From assembly GCF_008831285.2 (NCBI RefSeq), contig NC_045145.1, positions 21,264,802-21,328,801 on the forward strand: DNA of 64,000 bases, in the 5' to 3' direction. The notes beneath the pieces were generated by a model. The model did not search any database. It was not told where the DNA came from and saw nothing but the letters and a program-made list of their open reading frames with translations. How positions within the stretch are numbered: the first letter of the stretch is position 1; every line of letters begins with the position of its first letter. The position numbers and the translations under genes are program-made. The DNA is from Nymphaea colorata (Eukaryota > Streptophyta > Magnoliopsida > Nymphaeales > Nymphaeaceae). Below are positions 47,282 through 60,929 of this stretch, one piece after another.

Positions 47282-49080
47282 TGAAATATTCCTACATCTG
47301 AAAAATAAGACACTTGTTTATGGGTGCACGAACAAGCCCCAGATCTGGGGGGATTTGTCCCTTGCAGTATCTCCAGTGGCCCAATTGTCTTCCGAAAAGT
47401 CATCTCTGTCCTTATCTGAAGGCTCCATGAGGAATATTGCAGGACGGTTGGAGGTCTCTTTCACTTTTCAAATAAGCTAGTGAACCAATGGTCAGCCTTG
47501 TACATTCTACTTCCATGTTTCTTCTCAAGGTATTGCATTCTTAAATGTCTGTGGTTATTACATTGCTAGAATATTCAACCTGTAACGTGCGTGAATCATA
47601 GCTCTGAGTGACTTAACAGTCATCAATCCTCGATGTATTCCGTCTCTTGTCCATGTGGAACAGAATGGTAGGTTTTGTTAATGGTTCAACAGTCTGTAAG
47701 AATAATTTCTTGTTTATCAAAGCAAACTGATCTACATTCCTGTTGTATAATGAGATGCTGTTAGCGTCAGCTACTTGAGCAGGCTCAGCAACGTGATGTT
47801 AGTTCTCTTCTGCTCGTCTGTTTCAAGTTCGATCTTACTATTATCTAGTTTTGAGTAGGAGGAGAACCACCTAGTTTCTTTTGACATGCTGGAGTTACTG
47901 GTCCTGGAGGTGCATATTTACAGTGGCTGAGGAGACCAGGTTAGGTGCAGCCTGCACTACAATATGTCCCTTGGGTGATAATGCCGCGGGATATAATTGT
48001 TATGAGTTCCTTGCCCACAAATGCATCACAGACTTATTTGGAACGGTAGACTAGTTTCCTTTATGCTCTCTCCTGCAATGCTTCGTTTTGCTCATTTCGT
48101 TGCTGCGGAGGCTAGCTGGTGAGTTGAATGACTTTGAAATATTCCCATCTCATAATGGCATCTCATTCTTTCCTTTCAGTTGGTTAACTTTGCCCAACAC
48201 TTTCCTGTCCGTATATTTACTGCCAAGATGTCAGATAGCAGGCAGTAGGTCGACTCAGTCCTGCCCCATCTAGAGTCTGTTAGCCGAGGCGTTGTTGGTT
48301 GGTTGCTTGGTTGGTTGGGAATGGGCACAGGCTATCAAGCTGACTTTCAGGCGGCTTACGCAAAAGTCTGCGAGGTTGGTATGTTGAGGGTTTGGTCTGC
48401 TCTATCATTAGGCCTACCTATGTCTGCCACGGTGCCACCGACTTGATAATCAAGTTTGCCTGAAATTTAAGGATTCAGTCTGCATACAGGTAAACCTGAA
48501 TGTGAATACCAAGGAATTGTCAGCAAGAAATCAAAGTTGCCCAAGTGGATCAGTCACTCATCACGGGAGATGATGGTCATGGCGCAAACCTTTGGCTTAA
48601 AAATCTAAATTCAGCAGTCTGTTCTTCAGCAGAAGATGGAAGTGAAGGATTTATGTTAACCAAATTTCTATCCAAGAAGAAAATAACCACTCGCCCAAAA
48701 CATTCTTCATAAACTTAGCAGGGAAATTCTCTTGACTATCGAGCTAAGAAGGAGTTTGAGAAAAAAGGAAAAAGCAATACCTGCTTTGATCCTACCAGCC
48801 TCCAGCCTATGGGTCCAAAATTATAAAAACATTCTCAGAACCATATGACATGAATCAGTTGGCATTGCCTCTAAAGAATGTGATGAGAGGCTCATGAAGT
48901 TCTTCTCTAACATTATATAGGCCATAACAAAATCTGTATGTGCGTAGTCAGCAATAAACTGAACTGTGAGCTTGTTCATCTAGTGGTCTTCTACTTCACC
49001 AGCCAGTAGGTTGACGTCCTGAACATCTGAAAATGCAGCCTTCCCACCAAGAAAAAGTAAGATCGGAAATCAGCGGGTAT
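47282..49080. other. Downstream region with a possible alternative 3' exon
   Basis: 48524-48712 (+) follows an acceptor-like TTGTCAG and encodes 62 residues then TAA. Its phase matches the exon ending at 45985. Otherwise no gene is seen. Confidence 0.4.
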
Positions 49081-49567
49081 GCCGGAGAGGTCTTACGCTG
49101 GCGGTTCGGGATGCCCGTATCTCTGAATGTTGTTCATGCGGCTGCCATAGTCATACATGCCCTTTTCCACCGTTAACAGGAACTGTACATGAAATGCCTC
49201 TGGTTGGCTCATTCTCAAACTTGGCATCGACTGATATAACTTTGTGGAACAAAATTTGATATTGCAAGGACAAAGTCACAAAACTTCTGCTCAACCGCAC
49301 CGCACTAAACACCTACAGGAAGTATGAACCCCAGCCAACATCCAAAAGGGAACGTTATTCACTTGGCCGAGAGTCAGTGAAGATGCTTAATTAAACTCGT
49401 TGCAATTACATAGTCTACCTAAATCTATCAGTTCTTGACCCCGCCTGGAGCTTCAATTTTTGTCCAGATACTAAATAAGAAGAAATTGTGGTCCATATAA
49501 AGAAAAATATTAAAGCAGACCCACCATGACTGGGGCGGATGATCCATTGGTCAGCGATATCCAATTG

Positions 49568-49728
49568 GAGCCATTTGGTATTAAGAACAACATGTGAACA
49601 TTCCATGAATCTACCTTAAAATTAGGGTAGATTGGTAGGCCACTTGTTCAAGTATTTTATGAATCTACCCTAATTTTGGGGCACATTTATAGAGCACTTG
49701 CACATTGTTCCTAATACCAAATAGCCTC
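49568..49728. mobile_element. MITE of about 161 bp
   Basis: The left end GAGCCATTTGGTATTAAGAA and the right end, read in reverse complement as GAGGCTATTTGGTATTAGGA, form imperfect inverted repeats. Inside is a second palindrome around AATCTACC...GGTAGATT. No clear target duplication. It lies in an intron of the unrecognised minus-strand gene. Confidence 0.6.
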
Positions 49729-51060
49729 TCAGCGTGCACCTATGTCTACACAGACAGGAATTAGCTAAGTTCAGGCGTATCCCGAATTCTAGAAGCCAGA
49801 ATCTGATCCAAACCATTCAAAGGTTATTTGGAAGTCATATTTTCCATACAGTAATTTATGTGAAAACTCTTACTCAAGTTGAATAGCCGAGCAAATATCT
49901 GAGTTCAAACCCAACCTGCTATCAGATCTGCGCGCAAGTTTAGGGCAGCATTTTTCATAGCTTGTGATCAGATCATTCGTGTGAATTTGGGTTGGGTTGG
50001 ACTAAGTGCCAAAAAGATCTGGTGCCCAATGCAAATATATATAGAAACAATTGCATAAGTGGCCTGGTTGGTTTTCTATAGATCAATAGATCAAGTCCTG
50101 GCCCACGATCCAACTTAAGATGTGAAATTCTTTTCAATGCAAACTCTTCTAAAGGTAATGGTTGAAGCCTAGCAACTGAATTTGGTTCTCACATGCAGAG
50201 ATGAAGGCGGATTTGTTTCTTTCTAATGGTAAGTCTTGGACTTAGATGCGGAACCCAAGTAACATGGATCTGGGTTCAGACTTGGTATGAAAACTAAATT
50301 TCAAAGTCTCATACATTGGTGAAAAGTCCCTTACCAACGTCTATGCAAACTCAAAACACTAATTTTATTTTATACTCATATATAATTGAACCAAAGCTGG
50401 TTATATGCACAGGTCTGTGCACATTTGCACTGTGCATAGGTTTCTGTGCGTGACACGTACTCACAAGAATGGGTCAGAAGCCCAACAGAAGTGGGACAGG
50501 GGTACAATTGTCGTGTCCTCAAAACTGTGCACTTGTGCACGTAACTTCCTCTCGTAATGGAATTGTTTGGATGCTTACCGTTTATCAGTGCCACCAAACA
50601 CTGCAATCTAAGTCTGCAGAGCAGATAGCGTTGACAAGGGACTCTACACCTTCACTGTCAAATTTAAAAGTAGGAATCAGGAATAACAATGATAAAGAGA
50701 TTAAGAAGATTATCTTGAGTTTCAATCTTTTACCTTTCTAGGGAGAACTCAGCACCATCTAGCAAGCCAAGCAGCTGAAATATGAAATGTATTAGCATGC
50801 TAGATCGTATGCATATTCAACCATTGCTAGAAAAATCAAACACCCACTTCACGCAAGTGTGCATGCACATACATGCAGAGGAACAAATTATGTGCGTAAT
50901 TGAAGATATACCTGATCATCATAGACGTTGGCAGCTATTTGGAGCAGTTCAGAGGTGATGTGCTTGAGGTGAGCAGTGGGGCCTAAGAGGGCAACAGCTC
51001 CAACCCTGTCCACCATCCTGTGTTGAGACAAGGCAGCCAACATGAACAGAGATCCCTACG

Positions 51061-51198
51061 AGGTTATTTGGTAGCTGGAACACTTTATGAGTGGAGTAGA
51101 TTCATGAAACACTAGAATTTGGTGTCCATAAATCTGCCTCAATCTTCAGGGCAGATTCATAGAATACTTATAAAATGTCTTATTTACCAAACAATCCC
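51061..51198. mobile_element. Possible MITE of about 138 bp
   Basis: The left end AGGTTATTTGGTAGC and the right end TTTACCAAACAATCCC are imperfect inverted repeats. The interior shares the TTCATGAAACAC...GCAGATTCAT words with 49.6 kb and 15.6-15.9 kb, suggesting one family. Confidence 0.45.
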
Positions 51199-51509
51199 TA
51201 CAGGTCCAACAAAAGAACTTCATAGTTAGGAAAATAATTAAGAGAGCTTAGTAAAGGGAGTTGGACTGCATGTAACCAAAATATAGAGGAAGACAAGAGT
51301 AGTCTCGGATGTGTTCATCAAACTCACCAATGAATAGCCAACAAAAATGGACCCTTTGCCCAGTGATACTGTTTATCATATCGATGGTGGCTGGAAGATC
51401 AAAGTTCGCCAGCTCTACCCTCATCCAATTACAGTAGTTCTGCACAAACAGTTCCATTGCAAGCCATGGAGATGAAATCCTCAAGCTATCTTGAACTGAT
51501 CTGTCCAAT

Positions 51510-53369
51510 CAGTTCAAGATTTAAACAAAATGTGAACCTTTTAATGTGTTTATAAACAATAATTTAATACGAACCATGCTTTAGTTCAAGTCATTTTTTG
51601 TAAAAACATTGATCATTACTACCAAAATTTTGATGTTATCAAGGCCGTTCATTTTTTTACTATTAAAAGAATCTTATTTAAGTAAGAAAACAACCAACTT
51701 AATATATGTTTCTCATCAAATCACTCTTAAGATCATATCTATAAGTTTAGATTTTAAAATAATTAATGTCAACAGGCATTACCCAAGTGGTCTGGTTTTT
51801 ACGAACTTTCATATATATATATATATATATAAACTCTTCCCTTATGCCAAGCCATTGGCTTAAACGGTACATCGAAATTTGTGACGGGGAGAATGTTGTC
51901 GCCTATGCCGTGCCACGCAGGGGAGTCGGATCTAAAATCAGTGCCACGTAAGATCACAAGGGGTCTCAACAGCACAGACCACAGATCAACGCTACATGTA
52001 AATGAACGTAGATTCATGGTTGGGAAGAATTGGTCCATTGATTATGATACCGTTTTAAAATGATCACAATATGAGCAAGCATTCACCAAGATATGCGTAC
52101 CAGTGTTGCCAATATAAGTTTGGATCTGTATCATTGTCGCTGAACAATATGGTGAATAAACATCTTTTCTGTTTTTATGTATACAACCCTGCCCTTCGAC
52201 GGCGTTTTGTTTACATCGGATCTCAGATCCGTAGTAATTTGAATTCATGAGAATCTCACATTTTAAATCCGAAATGATTTGAGATCATTGAAAATCCCAG
52301 ATCCAAGGATTTGATGTCAAATCCCCCTTCCTTTCGACCTTAAGTTTGACGTTTAGTTTTGACCATAAATTAAAGATCTCAAATTCTCTTTTTATACTGG
52401 TGAAATCCAATGTTTGTTTATATTGTGGACCTCACATGAAAAATTTTCAGATCAGACTCGGATCTGAGACACACCCTAAGGTCTTAACCGTTAAAAGAAA
52501 GGGAAATTTTCATTAAGGAGACCGCCTTTTGGCCATCGTCTCAAGTATGGGCCTCCTGTTTCTGATTTTACTTGATTCAAGCATCATCATTCATCTGTGG
52601 CAACACATGCCAAACAATGCCTTACCTTAACCATTGACATTCAAGTTCATTAAAACGAGTTATAATAAAGAAAATGCTACTAATGTCCATTACATAGATT
52701 CTTTTTTGACAGAGAATAACGTTGGAAGCATAAACTATCACTTGTTGCACCATGTAACCATTTAAGGAGCCTTCTCTTTGTGCAAAATAACCAACTCTAC
52801 AACAGAGGCCCATTTGCAACAGGTAGCCATGTATCAGAAAAATTTGAAAGAGAGGCCATATACAGGATTATAGCCAAAAGGCAGACTCGTCGAGAGAAAA
52901 CTTACCAAAGAGAAACTCCATAGTATCTCAAGAACAGACGCACCATTATCCGTGAGGCAAAAAACCAATCTCAGTCAACGCTAGATCACAATTCACATCC
53001 AAGTTATACAGGTGAAATATTTATTTCTAAATGCAATTGGACAAATGTGCATTTTCACGGACCTATTCCAAGAATGAGAAGGAAGATGCCCGAAAGGAAA
53101 TGCAGAAGCACAAAAACGTACAGGAAGAGAACTCCCTAGGATGAGTTCATGGTAAAATTTTAATGCGCACAGCAATAAGCAAAACCGATGAACGTTACAT
53201 TGTGCAAAACAAACAGAAACAGGAAAGCCCAAGAAAAAGATAAGAGCGACAACTGCGAGCCGATGACCATAAACTAGTAATCGAACTGATGCTGGTGCCC
53301 TTAACCTATCGCTGAGTTGCCACCGGCAACCATTCATGAAGAGTGTAATCCTCCACCAAAACTGTACAT
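51510..53369. other. Intergenic stretch; 3' flank of the sugar transporter
   Basis: No gene is seen. A TA tract lies at about 51811-51830. 52200-52480 contains inverted GGATCT/AGATCC words and may be a degraded MITE. Confidence 0.45.
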
Positions 53370-56300
53370 TTATCTGAATGAAGCCTGTATTTCTTCCAGA
53401 GTCCGCCCCTTGGTCTCCGGCACAAAAAATAAAACGAACAGCACAGTGCAGGCATTGATAACTGTGTAGATTGTAAAGGTTCCTGCAGGATGGCAAAAAC
53501 TTCTCAGATGCTTTGAGTGTATTCGTGTGTGCGTGTATAGAGCGATCGACCAGGAGAGGGTGAGTGAGAGAGATAGATAGAAAGAACCTCCAGTGCTCCA
53601 TGTCAAGAGCAAGTTTGCAGTCATTGTAACCACCCAGGACATCAACCAGTTGGCCAAAGTCGCCACACTTCCAGCAAGACTCTTAATGCTGACCGGCATT
53701 ATCTAGCACAGCATGATAGAAATAGCAATTGAATGTGTGCTAAGTAGGAAAAAGAAAAATAGTAGTTCAAAGACTGAAGACCTAAAAGCTGGAGACGCAT
53801 CTACTTTGCAACTATTTCACATAAGGCAAATTAGGCCATTGGAACAGAGTTCAAAGCCACAGCCAGCAAACTGTAGGCCATCTAACTGAAATTCTTGCTG
53901 CTACCAGACCTATGCCAACCTTTAGTTATAGTAGCAGCTAAAATGCTCAGTTGCTCACAGGGTCCTACATAGCCAGGCAAGTGAATCACCTCAACGTTTT
54001 CAAGGTATAAGACTTCATAAATTATGGGTGTAGGTGTCCCATGTCATTTAAGGCCATGTCATTTAAGGCCATAACACCATAAGCTGATACAAGACTTTCT
54101 CAGCAGGATAGGGCAATAACCCATGGAATTGCACATCGCATCCACCAAAAGAGGCAATCCGGCTAGCATGACACATTCTCAGAGGGACAAGCAGTGACTG
54201 TTTCTTGTTTAAAAGGTAAATGCAAGAGCTGCCTCAGATTAACACTAGGTATAAACATTTTCTGCCAAACAAAGATCCCCAAGAGGCCTAGCACGTGCCG
54301 TGAAATCACCTAAAACAAAGAATTCGTTGCAGGTTGTACCTCAGACATTATCAGCCATGGAATAGCTCCCATTCCAAGAGAGAAGGAAATGACAAATGCC
54401 TGCAGTGATGAAAGTTCAAGGCCATAAAAGCTTGTTTCATGGGAAAGTGGGAAACCACAAAAAACATCACGCAAGAAATGTTAAAGCTTGAATGCATACC
54501 ACCAGGCCAACCAAAGATAGAATGCTCATTACACTATAAAGATGAGAACTCTCAGAGATGAAATCCTACATTAAAAGAAACAAACTGATTCAGAAAGAAT
54601 TCAGAAAAAAAAAAAAAACAAAGGATATAGATTTGTAACCAAACACATGCAAGACCTTCACATAGAATGCGACTGAGACAAGGAGAAGGCTTATGGTCAT
54701 TCCAATAGAAGACACCTGCAAGAAAAATGCATGTTTAAAACATCAGCATAAAGAATTCACTAGGATTTGTGGAAAAAGTACAAGTGAATTGCTTTCTCTT
54801 GCTGCTCACAGTCATCAGGATTCTACGGCCTGCTTTGTCCATTAACCATGTAGCGACTCCTGTCATAACAACCTATAAGAAACATACAACCAATCAAATT
54901 TATATGGCAATAATTGGGCGGTAAATTGTTTTGAACATTAGACTAATGCAAAGTTACTCCTAATTAGTAGACAAAGGTAACCTGAACAGCTCCAATCCCG
55001 AGTGTTGCAACATCGCTTGATGAGACTCCTGCATGTAATCAAACATAAATCAATAATGTTGTTTCGCAATGGGAATATATAGGTGCACAGGAATTAGTCT
55101 GACAATCAGCAGACAATGACCTACAAAAGAACAACCAAACAAAGGACGCTCTAATGCTATACTCCTCTATATGCAGATTCTTTGCTCCTTGTAGAGACAA
55201 TCTTAAACAAATTTAGTTCATGCAAATTGACAAATTAGAAATGGCAATGAATCTAAATGAGCAGGGTATGCAAACATCTTACTCAAACCGTTGTATTGTA
55301 TAAAGGAGGACTGTGTGAGCATGCATATACACTTGGTGTCATGCACGATGATGCATGTCTGTAATTCTGTAGGCAATACACCTACCACATGCATTTATAT
55401 GCTTGTCAATTATGTTTTACAAAAACTCAGATCCAAGGTAGGCTAGCCAGAACCACATATTTCAGCAGAGACCGATAGGATATGAGCTATAGGCTTCAAA
55501 ACATGCTTATTTTTCTAGCACAAAAATCCTAGAGTACATAGCTCACCAGCAGTTGAAAATATGGTACTTGAGTAGAAAAGGATCCCATTTATTCCACTTA
55601 ACTGTTGAAGGATCAGAAGCCCAATTCCAATCTGCAACCATAATCATAATATGTCAATCATCAAGGATGCAGTCAGGCACCAGAACAGAAAACAACCCAT
55701 GCACCCGATGTGTTAAGTACCATTAAAGGCATATAGTATTTCCTGCGCTTCAGTTCAGCAAACCTTACAGTGGTACGTTTGCCTGAGGTGGCTACAGTTC
55801 TCTGCACAAAATGATCAACATAAGCCAGAATTCCTAATACATCAAAGACAAATTTAACAACAACAGTAATATCACTTGGAAAGATATGGTCTGAGAACAG
55901 CAGAATAAGGCAATTATACTAGACAATAACAGCACCTTGATATCATTAACTTCAAGGGAAATGTCAGTATCAAAACCACGTAGAACTTGCAAAGAAACCT
56001 CAAAATCCTCCATCATACCCATCTTTGCCTGGAAAGCCACAACGGAGAAACATATGTAGAAGTAGATCAAGAGAGAGAATACCATAGTAACATGGATGAT
56101 AATGAAAACTTACCAACCATCTTGGAGATTCAGGGATGAAGAACAGAGCAGGAATTAATATTGTACAGGGAAAGATTCCTGAAAATCACTTATGAACTTA
56201 GATGGGCTCCAAGCGTTCCAAGCTGTCTTCAAGGAAAATTGATAAGACAGATAGAGGCGAAAGCACATGAAAAATCACATACTCCACATACAAATAACAT

Positions 56301-57714
56301 GGTCCAGTTCATAAGTGTTACCTTTTCCCCTCAAAAGCCAAAAGCTATTCACTTTACTGGACTCTTTTTATGCCAACATCTAAATAAATGTATGCTGAGC
56401 TCTCTCAAATTGGCAAATATAAACAATCCAACCTCCACTCCAAGAGAAACCTTCAACTATTCTACATCAGATAAGTAGGAAGGTGCCACTATCTCACCTA
56501 ATACAGCAAGTATCCGCCAATGTACAAATAGCCCCAAGAGATATGCAAGCATTATGCCGATTGTGACAGACAACTGTGAGACAGTGTAACATAGTAAATT
56601 GACAGATTTCTAAAGGTTTCAGGTAATGGTGGATGGCAATAAAATTTACCTGATTAACAGATCCAAGAGCTCCACGCATATTTTGTGGAGATATTTCTGC
56701 TATATACACAGGCACCTAAATGCAACACAAAGGAAGACGAAAAAAAAATCAGGGACAAAAGGACATGACTACACATCTAAAACAGGAAGATGAGGAAGGC
56801 CATCCTTACCACATATGAGATTATTCCTACACCAAATCCTTCCAGTAACCTACCCATGTATAGAAAAGATGAATCCTATGAAACAAGTACAAATGGAACA
56901 TCATTGTTGCTGAACTATGATAAAAAGGAATGGTATAACAATGATCCCTATGGTAACAACTAACAACAAATAACAATAATAAACAGAAGAAGAAAAACCA
57001 GACGTGGCTCCCTTCAGTAAGACTCACCTTGGCAAAAGATATCACCAGCCACCCAATGATATTTGGAACTGAAGCGATCATTAATGACTGCTTAAGAAGA
57101 AGAGTAGCAATTAATAAATAGCATGATACTGACATATCTGATCAAGCTCCACCCACCAATCCTAATTAGAAAATTAAAAGTAGACACACTTTACCCCTTT
57201 ACGTCCAACATACTCTGCAATCTGACCACTTGTAATAGCCCCAACCATGGCCCCAACATTGCAGAGGGAACCAAACAACGAGAACTGCCTTCCAGAATTT
57301 ATGTCAGATTTCAGTTTAAGAGGAACATGGAGAAGAGGAAATAAAGGGAACCGGATGCGCTTACCTCTGAGGTGGTCAAGCCAAGATCTTTAATGATGGC
57401 AGACTGTGTAGGTGATGAGTATCCTGACTGAAGATCATAGGCATATGAAGAAAGGGGTATTGGTCAGAGGTGATAGAGAGAGACTGGCTAAGGACTTTCT
57501 AAAGGATGCCACTTACAGTGAAACCAAATTGAATAGGGCCCAGGGCAACAATCAAGGTGCACAGGACGACAGAGATTGAGCTATCCCTGATGACAGCGGA
57601 TGAACCCATCATGCTGGACTGCCTTGATCCCATTCTGTACCAGCTGCCAGTGTGGAGGAATGGCTTTTTAAGGTCCCTGCTAGTTCCATCCTCAACCTCA
57701 TCTCTAAAACTCAT
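53370..57714 (-). CDS. ERDL6: ERD6-like sugar transporter (MFS, tonoplast monosaccharide exporter type)
   Basis: Eighteen minus-strand exons join without a frame break into 488 residues: 57714-57517, 57427-57365, 57284-57195, 57087-57028, 56875-56810, 56715-56650, 56573-56498, 56178-56114, 56028-55936, 55801-55721, 55631-55547, 55028-54982, 54872-54810, 54715-54656, 54565-54500, 54399-54340, 53702-53588 and 53482-53370. Sugar-transporter signatures are in order: GRKG after TM2 (about 114), [24 protein letters not shown] (about 161), PESPRWL (about 222), [14 protein letters not shown] (about 295), DKAGRR, and PETKGRT near the end (about 473). The N-terminus ([21 protein letters not shown]) matches Arabidopsis ERD6-like 6, known to export glucose from the vacuole by proton symport. 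Twelve membrane spans are expected. The length equals the family norm. Vacuolar location and substrate are by homology. Confidence 0.95.
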
Positions 57715-57740
57715 GATGAGATGATGGATATAACCACCCT

Positions 57741-59160
57741 AAGATTATTTTATCTGTTCTACAGTGAAGAAACAAAAAATTAATATGTAGCAGGACAGGA
57801 AACTGAATCCTTTTGCGCAGCCAAAACTTAGATAGAATAAAAGAATTCCTCCTATGAGTTTGATTCTTTTCTAAGCTAATGCCTCTTTCCTTTTTATCTC
57901 TTCCAGCAAATAGAATGTACCGGGATCAGACCTGCAGATAATTACGCACCACCAATCAAATTCCTTTACTTATAAAATATAATCATACTGACGCATGATC
58001 ATGAACATAACCATTACACACTTGCAATATAGACAGTAATGAAATGCGAAAAGAAAAAAAAGACTATGCAAGTTAATTCATCTATGTGTTGTTCATCTGA
58101 TATTCCCGAAATATCTTATTTTCTTTCGTAGGTAGAGCAATCTTTCAGTAAGGAAGAGAGAAATGGGGACCAGATGCCACCCAGAATGGGAAAATGACAA
58201 ACAACGAAGTACTAAAATCAAGGTAGAGATCGCGAGACCTCTAGCCACCCAGAATGGGAAAATGACAGATAAGGCAATGAACGAATGGGAAAACGTCAAA
58301 GAAATGACTCAACACATATTCCAAAATAAAAAGCACATACACAGCTAATCCGCATTCGTGCAAGAAATTCAAAAGAAAAGAAAAACCGATATTCCGTAGT
58401 TGATATCATGAAGACATCACAACGAAACCACAAAGTCCCAACAAATGAAAATCACAGCGGATAGCTCTTATACTTATTAAACAAGTTTCGTCTACTTTTT
58501 ATCCGAAATCTTCACTTATATGACATTTAACCAAGTAAACAATCACTCTTGCGTTCTTCTTCCATCTGCGACGGCTGCACATTCTTAATGTTAGGTCCCC
58601 ATCTAACACCAGAATCCTCAAAACAAATGGAGAGAACGACGATAGAAGAACAAGAACAGGATAAGCCGCAGAAATTTGCCTATCACTCCACTGACAAGAT
58701 CAAAGGAGGAAAAATTTTCAAAAGAAAAACCGAGAAGTGAACAAGCAACTCGGACACGACATCGTTTAACTACCTGGCGGTTAAGAGCTGCAGAAGCAGA
58801 AAACTGACCAGAGACAGGAAAGTGGTTTCCCGGGAAAAATTTTCCCAACGATTCCTGTTTTCACTTGAAGCTCAAGAAAAAGGGACTCAAAGCAGAGAAT
58901 TCCGATTGCCAAGATGCAATGAGATCGACGAAATGACAAAGGAAAAGGAAAATAAAAAACAGAAGAACAGGAGAGAAAATCCGATCCATATCCCCGGAAT
59001 CCGTAAACGCCAAACACGAAGCGAAAACAAGAAATAGATAAAAAAAAAAAAAACCTTCACCTCAGTACTAGACTTCCCACTTTTCCCTTATCGCAATGAA
59101 TCCTTGGAATCAGAATTCTAAGTTCCTTCTTCCTCTCCTTATTGTGGGGAGATGGAGAGC
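57741..59160 (-). other. Probable 5'-UTR exon and intron of the sugar transporter
   Basis: Just before the ATG at 57714 there is an acceptor-like ATCTTAG. At 59061 a leader-like stretch ends in ACTGAG followed by GTGAAGG, a good donor, with a poly-T run just inside the intron. This suggests a leader exon of about 59160-59061 and a 1.3-kb intron. No coding frame in this interval is convincing. Confidence 0.4.
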
Positions 59161-59169
59161 AAGCAAGAG

Positions 59170-60900
59170 AAAACAGTGAACATGGCGGAAAGAGAACGGC
59201 CGTTCGATTGCGGGGAAAACCTTGACGGGCCGGTCGGCGGAACTGAAATTCCGAAATTACCCCTGAATGATTTGGTCGACTGACAGCTGGGAGCAGTCCG
59301 ATGGTTTCGCGCCAGCTGACCGCAGCCCTCCATCTGCCGAGTGGAAGGTGGAGGTTGCGCGCTTGAGGCGGGAACGCACCGGGATGTCGTTGGCGGGTTT
59401 TGACCGGGTTCGGGTCAGACGTTTGGATCTGGATGTGATACATTTCCTTGGATTGGGGGATCCGTTTGGCTTCTTTATTCGTTTGACAATATTCGTGCTT
59501 TTATGGATAATTAATAGCCGCAATGTTTTCCCAAAAACTGGCAGGAAAAAGAATTTCACCAAAACTCCCAACTCTTTCACCAATTTCTGATAACGCCCAC
59601 TTTTACTTCCTTGAAATATCTTTTAACAGGAAAAGGTTCTTAAGCAGCGACGAAGGAGGTGGTAACCATAGCGGAGTGTTTTCTTTTCTGGTTTCGCGTT
59701 CTCCAAGTTTCCAAGTCATACAAAAAAAAAATGGTGACTCAATTTCAATCTAATGAGAAGCATTATGTATGATGCAAACTATGACTACTTGTTTACCAAT
59801 CAAATAAATCCCATTTTTTTTTGTTTTTATAGACTGTGAGTTTTTAAAATACTGGAAGGAAAGCGAACTTTATAAAAAACAAGCAGACAAATTGTTTTCT
59901 CAACCAAGTTCGTTAGATGTTCATTCGACAGTTGAGTAGAAACTTAGTTCTTAAAATGTTTTATGCGAAAGAAAAGAAAAGACGTTGGAGTTTTCTAAAA
60001 TTCTCAAGCTCTAGTGTGACTGTAAGTGAAAAAGTTCCTCAATCAATGCATTTGTGTACATGGGGGGGCTGGTGGGGCCTTTTTTTAAGTTCAAAAGTTA
60101 GTTACTTAAACCTGCTTGGGAACTTCAATGATGCCAAGTGTACAAAGACCCAATGAATCACTGTAATGTTTGGAAACAATAATTCTGTGTTATTGTTTAT
60201 GTATTTGCCTTAATTATTAAGGTAAGTGACCTAAAGCTTACGGTAAATACATGAAACAGTAACATCTTATTACTAATCGCAAACGACCCCCAAGCAAAGG
60301 GGAGTAACAAATTTCTCCCACATTGCATTATTGTTCTCATTGTCAGGTAGTCCCAAACCCAGTTATGGCTTGAGATTTGAAAGAGTTGTTGAGATTTGCC
60401 ATTGGGTTGGATCTTTATATCAGTTACCACCATAGACCCCACTAGTTCCAACATGCCAAGTTTCATACATAAATAAAAATATTTGCATGTTTTACATGTA
60501 CACTTGACTCTAGGTTCACAGCTGTCTAGTGGACAGCCCATCAGGGGCTGTCCATTTTTGTACCTTTTTTTTTTCTCCCCATTCTCTCTCTTGATTTTTT
60601 GTTCTCCCTCATCTACTTCCCATTTTCTCTCCCATTGCTGCCTTTCTCCCTCCCTTGATTCGGCCTAGGGAGGGAGGCACAGGGGTGGAGCTAGATTTTT
60701 TTTTTTTATGAGGTACTAAGCATAGTTAATAAATTTTCAATTGGTCATGGAGCATCATCGGGTCGTCTTATATAATTGAACCTAAATCTACCCAAATTCA
60801 ATTACTAATTTAAGCTTTTACAAAATGGGCTTCGTGGGACCCACCTATCTCCGCCCTTGGCAGAGTGTCTCTCCCCTTTTTCCCAAGAGTGTTGGCAATG
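59170..60900. other. Intergenic stretch, no gene seen
   Basis: The GC-richer 59200-59460 segment is probably the transporter promoter. The rest is AT-rich. A small palindrome GTATTTGCC...GGTAAATAC lies near 60198-60250. Confidence 0.45.
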
Positions 60901-60929
60901 GGAGAAGCGTAGGGGTGAACATGAGCCGA

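Larger units (their letters stand above)
49093..51500 (-). pseudogene. Unrecognised multi-exon gene, 3' part only (gene relic or 5'-truncated gene)
   Basis: On the minus strand, coding-looking exons are 51500 to about 51353 or 51328 (SSPWLAMELFVQNYCNWMRV...), 51055-50912 (48 codons, with MLAALSQHRMVDRVGAVALL...), 50774-50734, 50613-50579 and a last exon 49239-49093 ending ...YGHPEPPA and TAA. The three central exons join in phase (DDQ-LLGLLDGAEFSLE-RLRLQCLVALIN), with good acceptors and donors. The joins to the first and last exons are unproven and at least one exon between 50579 and 49239 is probably missing from my model. No upstream exons were found before the sugar transporter ends at 53370, so the first 1.8 kb may hold only weak exons or the gene has lost its 5' part. 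I cannot name the family. If intact, it would encode a mainly helical protein. Confidence 0.45.

Noticed and set aside
50579-50654. Apparent in-frame stop in an exon of the 49-51.5 kb gene
   Set aside because: Using the acceptor at 50614-50615 gives a shorter exon (50613-50579) in the right phase without a stop, so no lesion is needed here.
52993-53601. 202-codon minus-strand frame
   Set aside because: It covers the last exons of the sugar transporter in another frame plus its 3'-UTR.
59057-59443. 128-codon minus-strand frame upstream of the sugar transporter
   Set aside because: It overlaps an equally long + frame, has no domain, and fits a GC-rich promoter and leader better.
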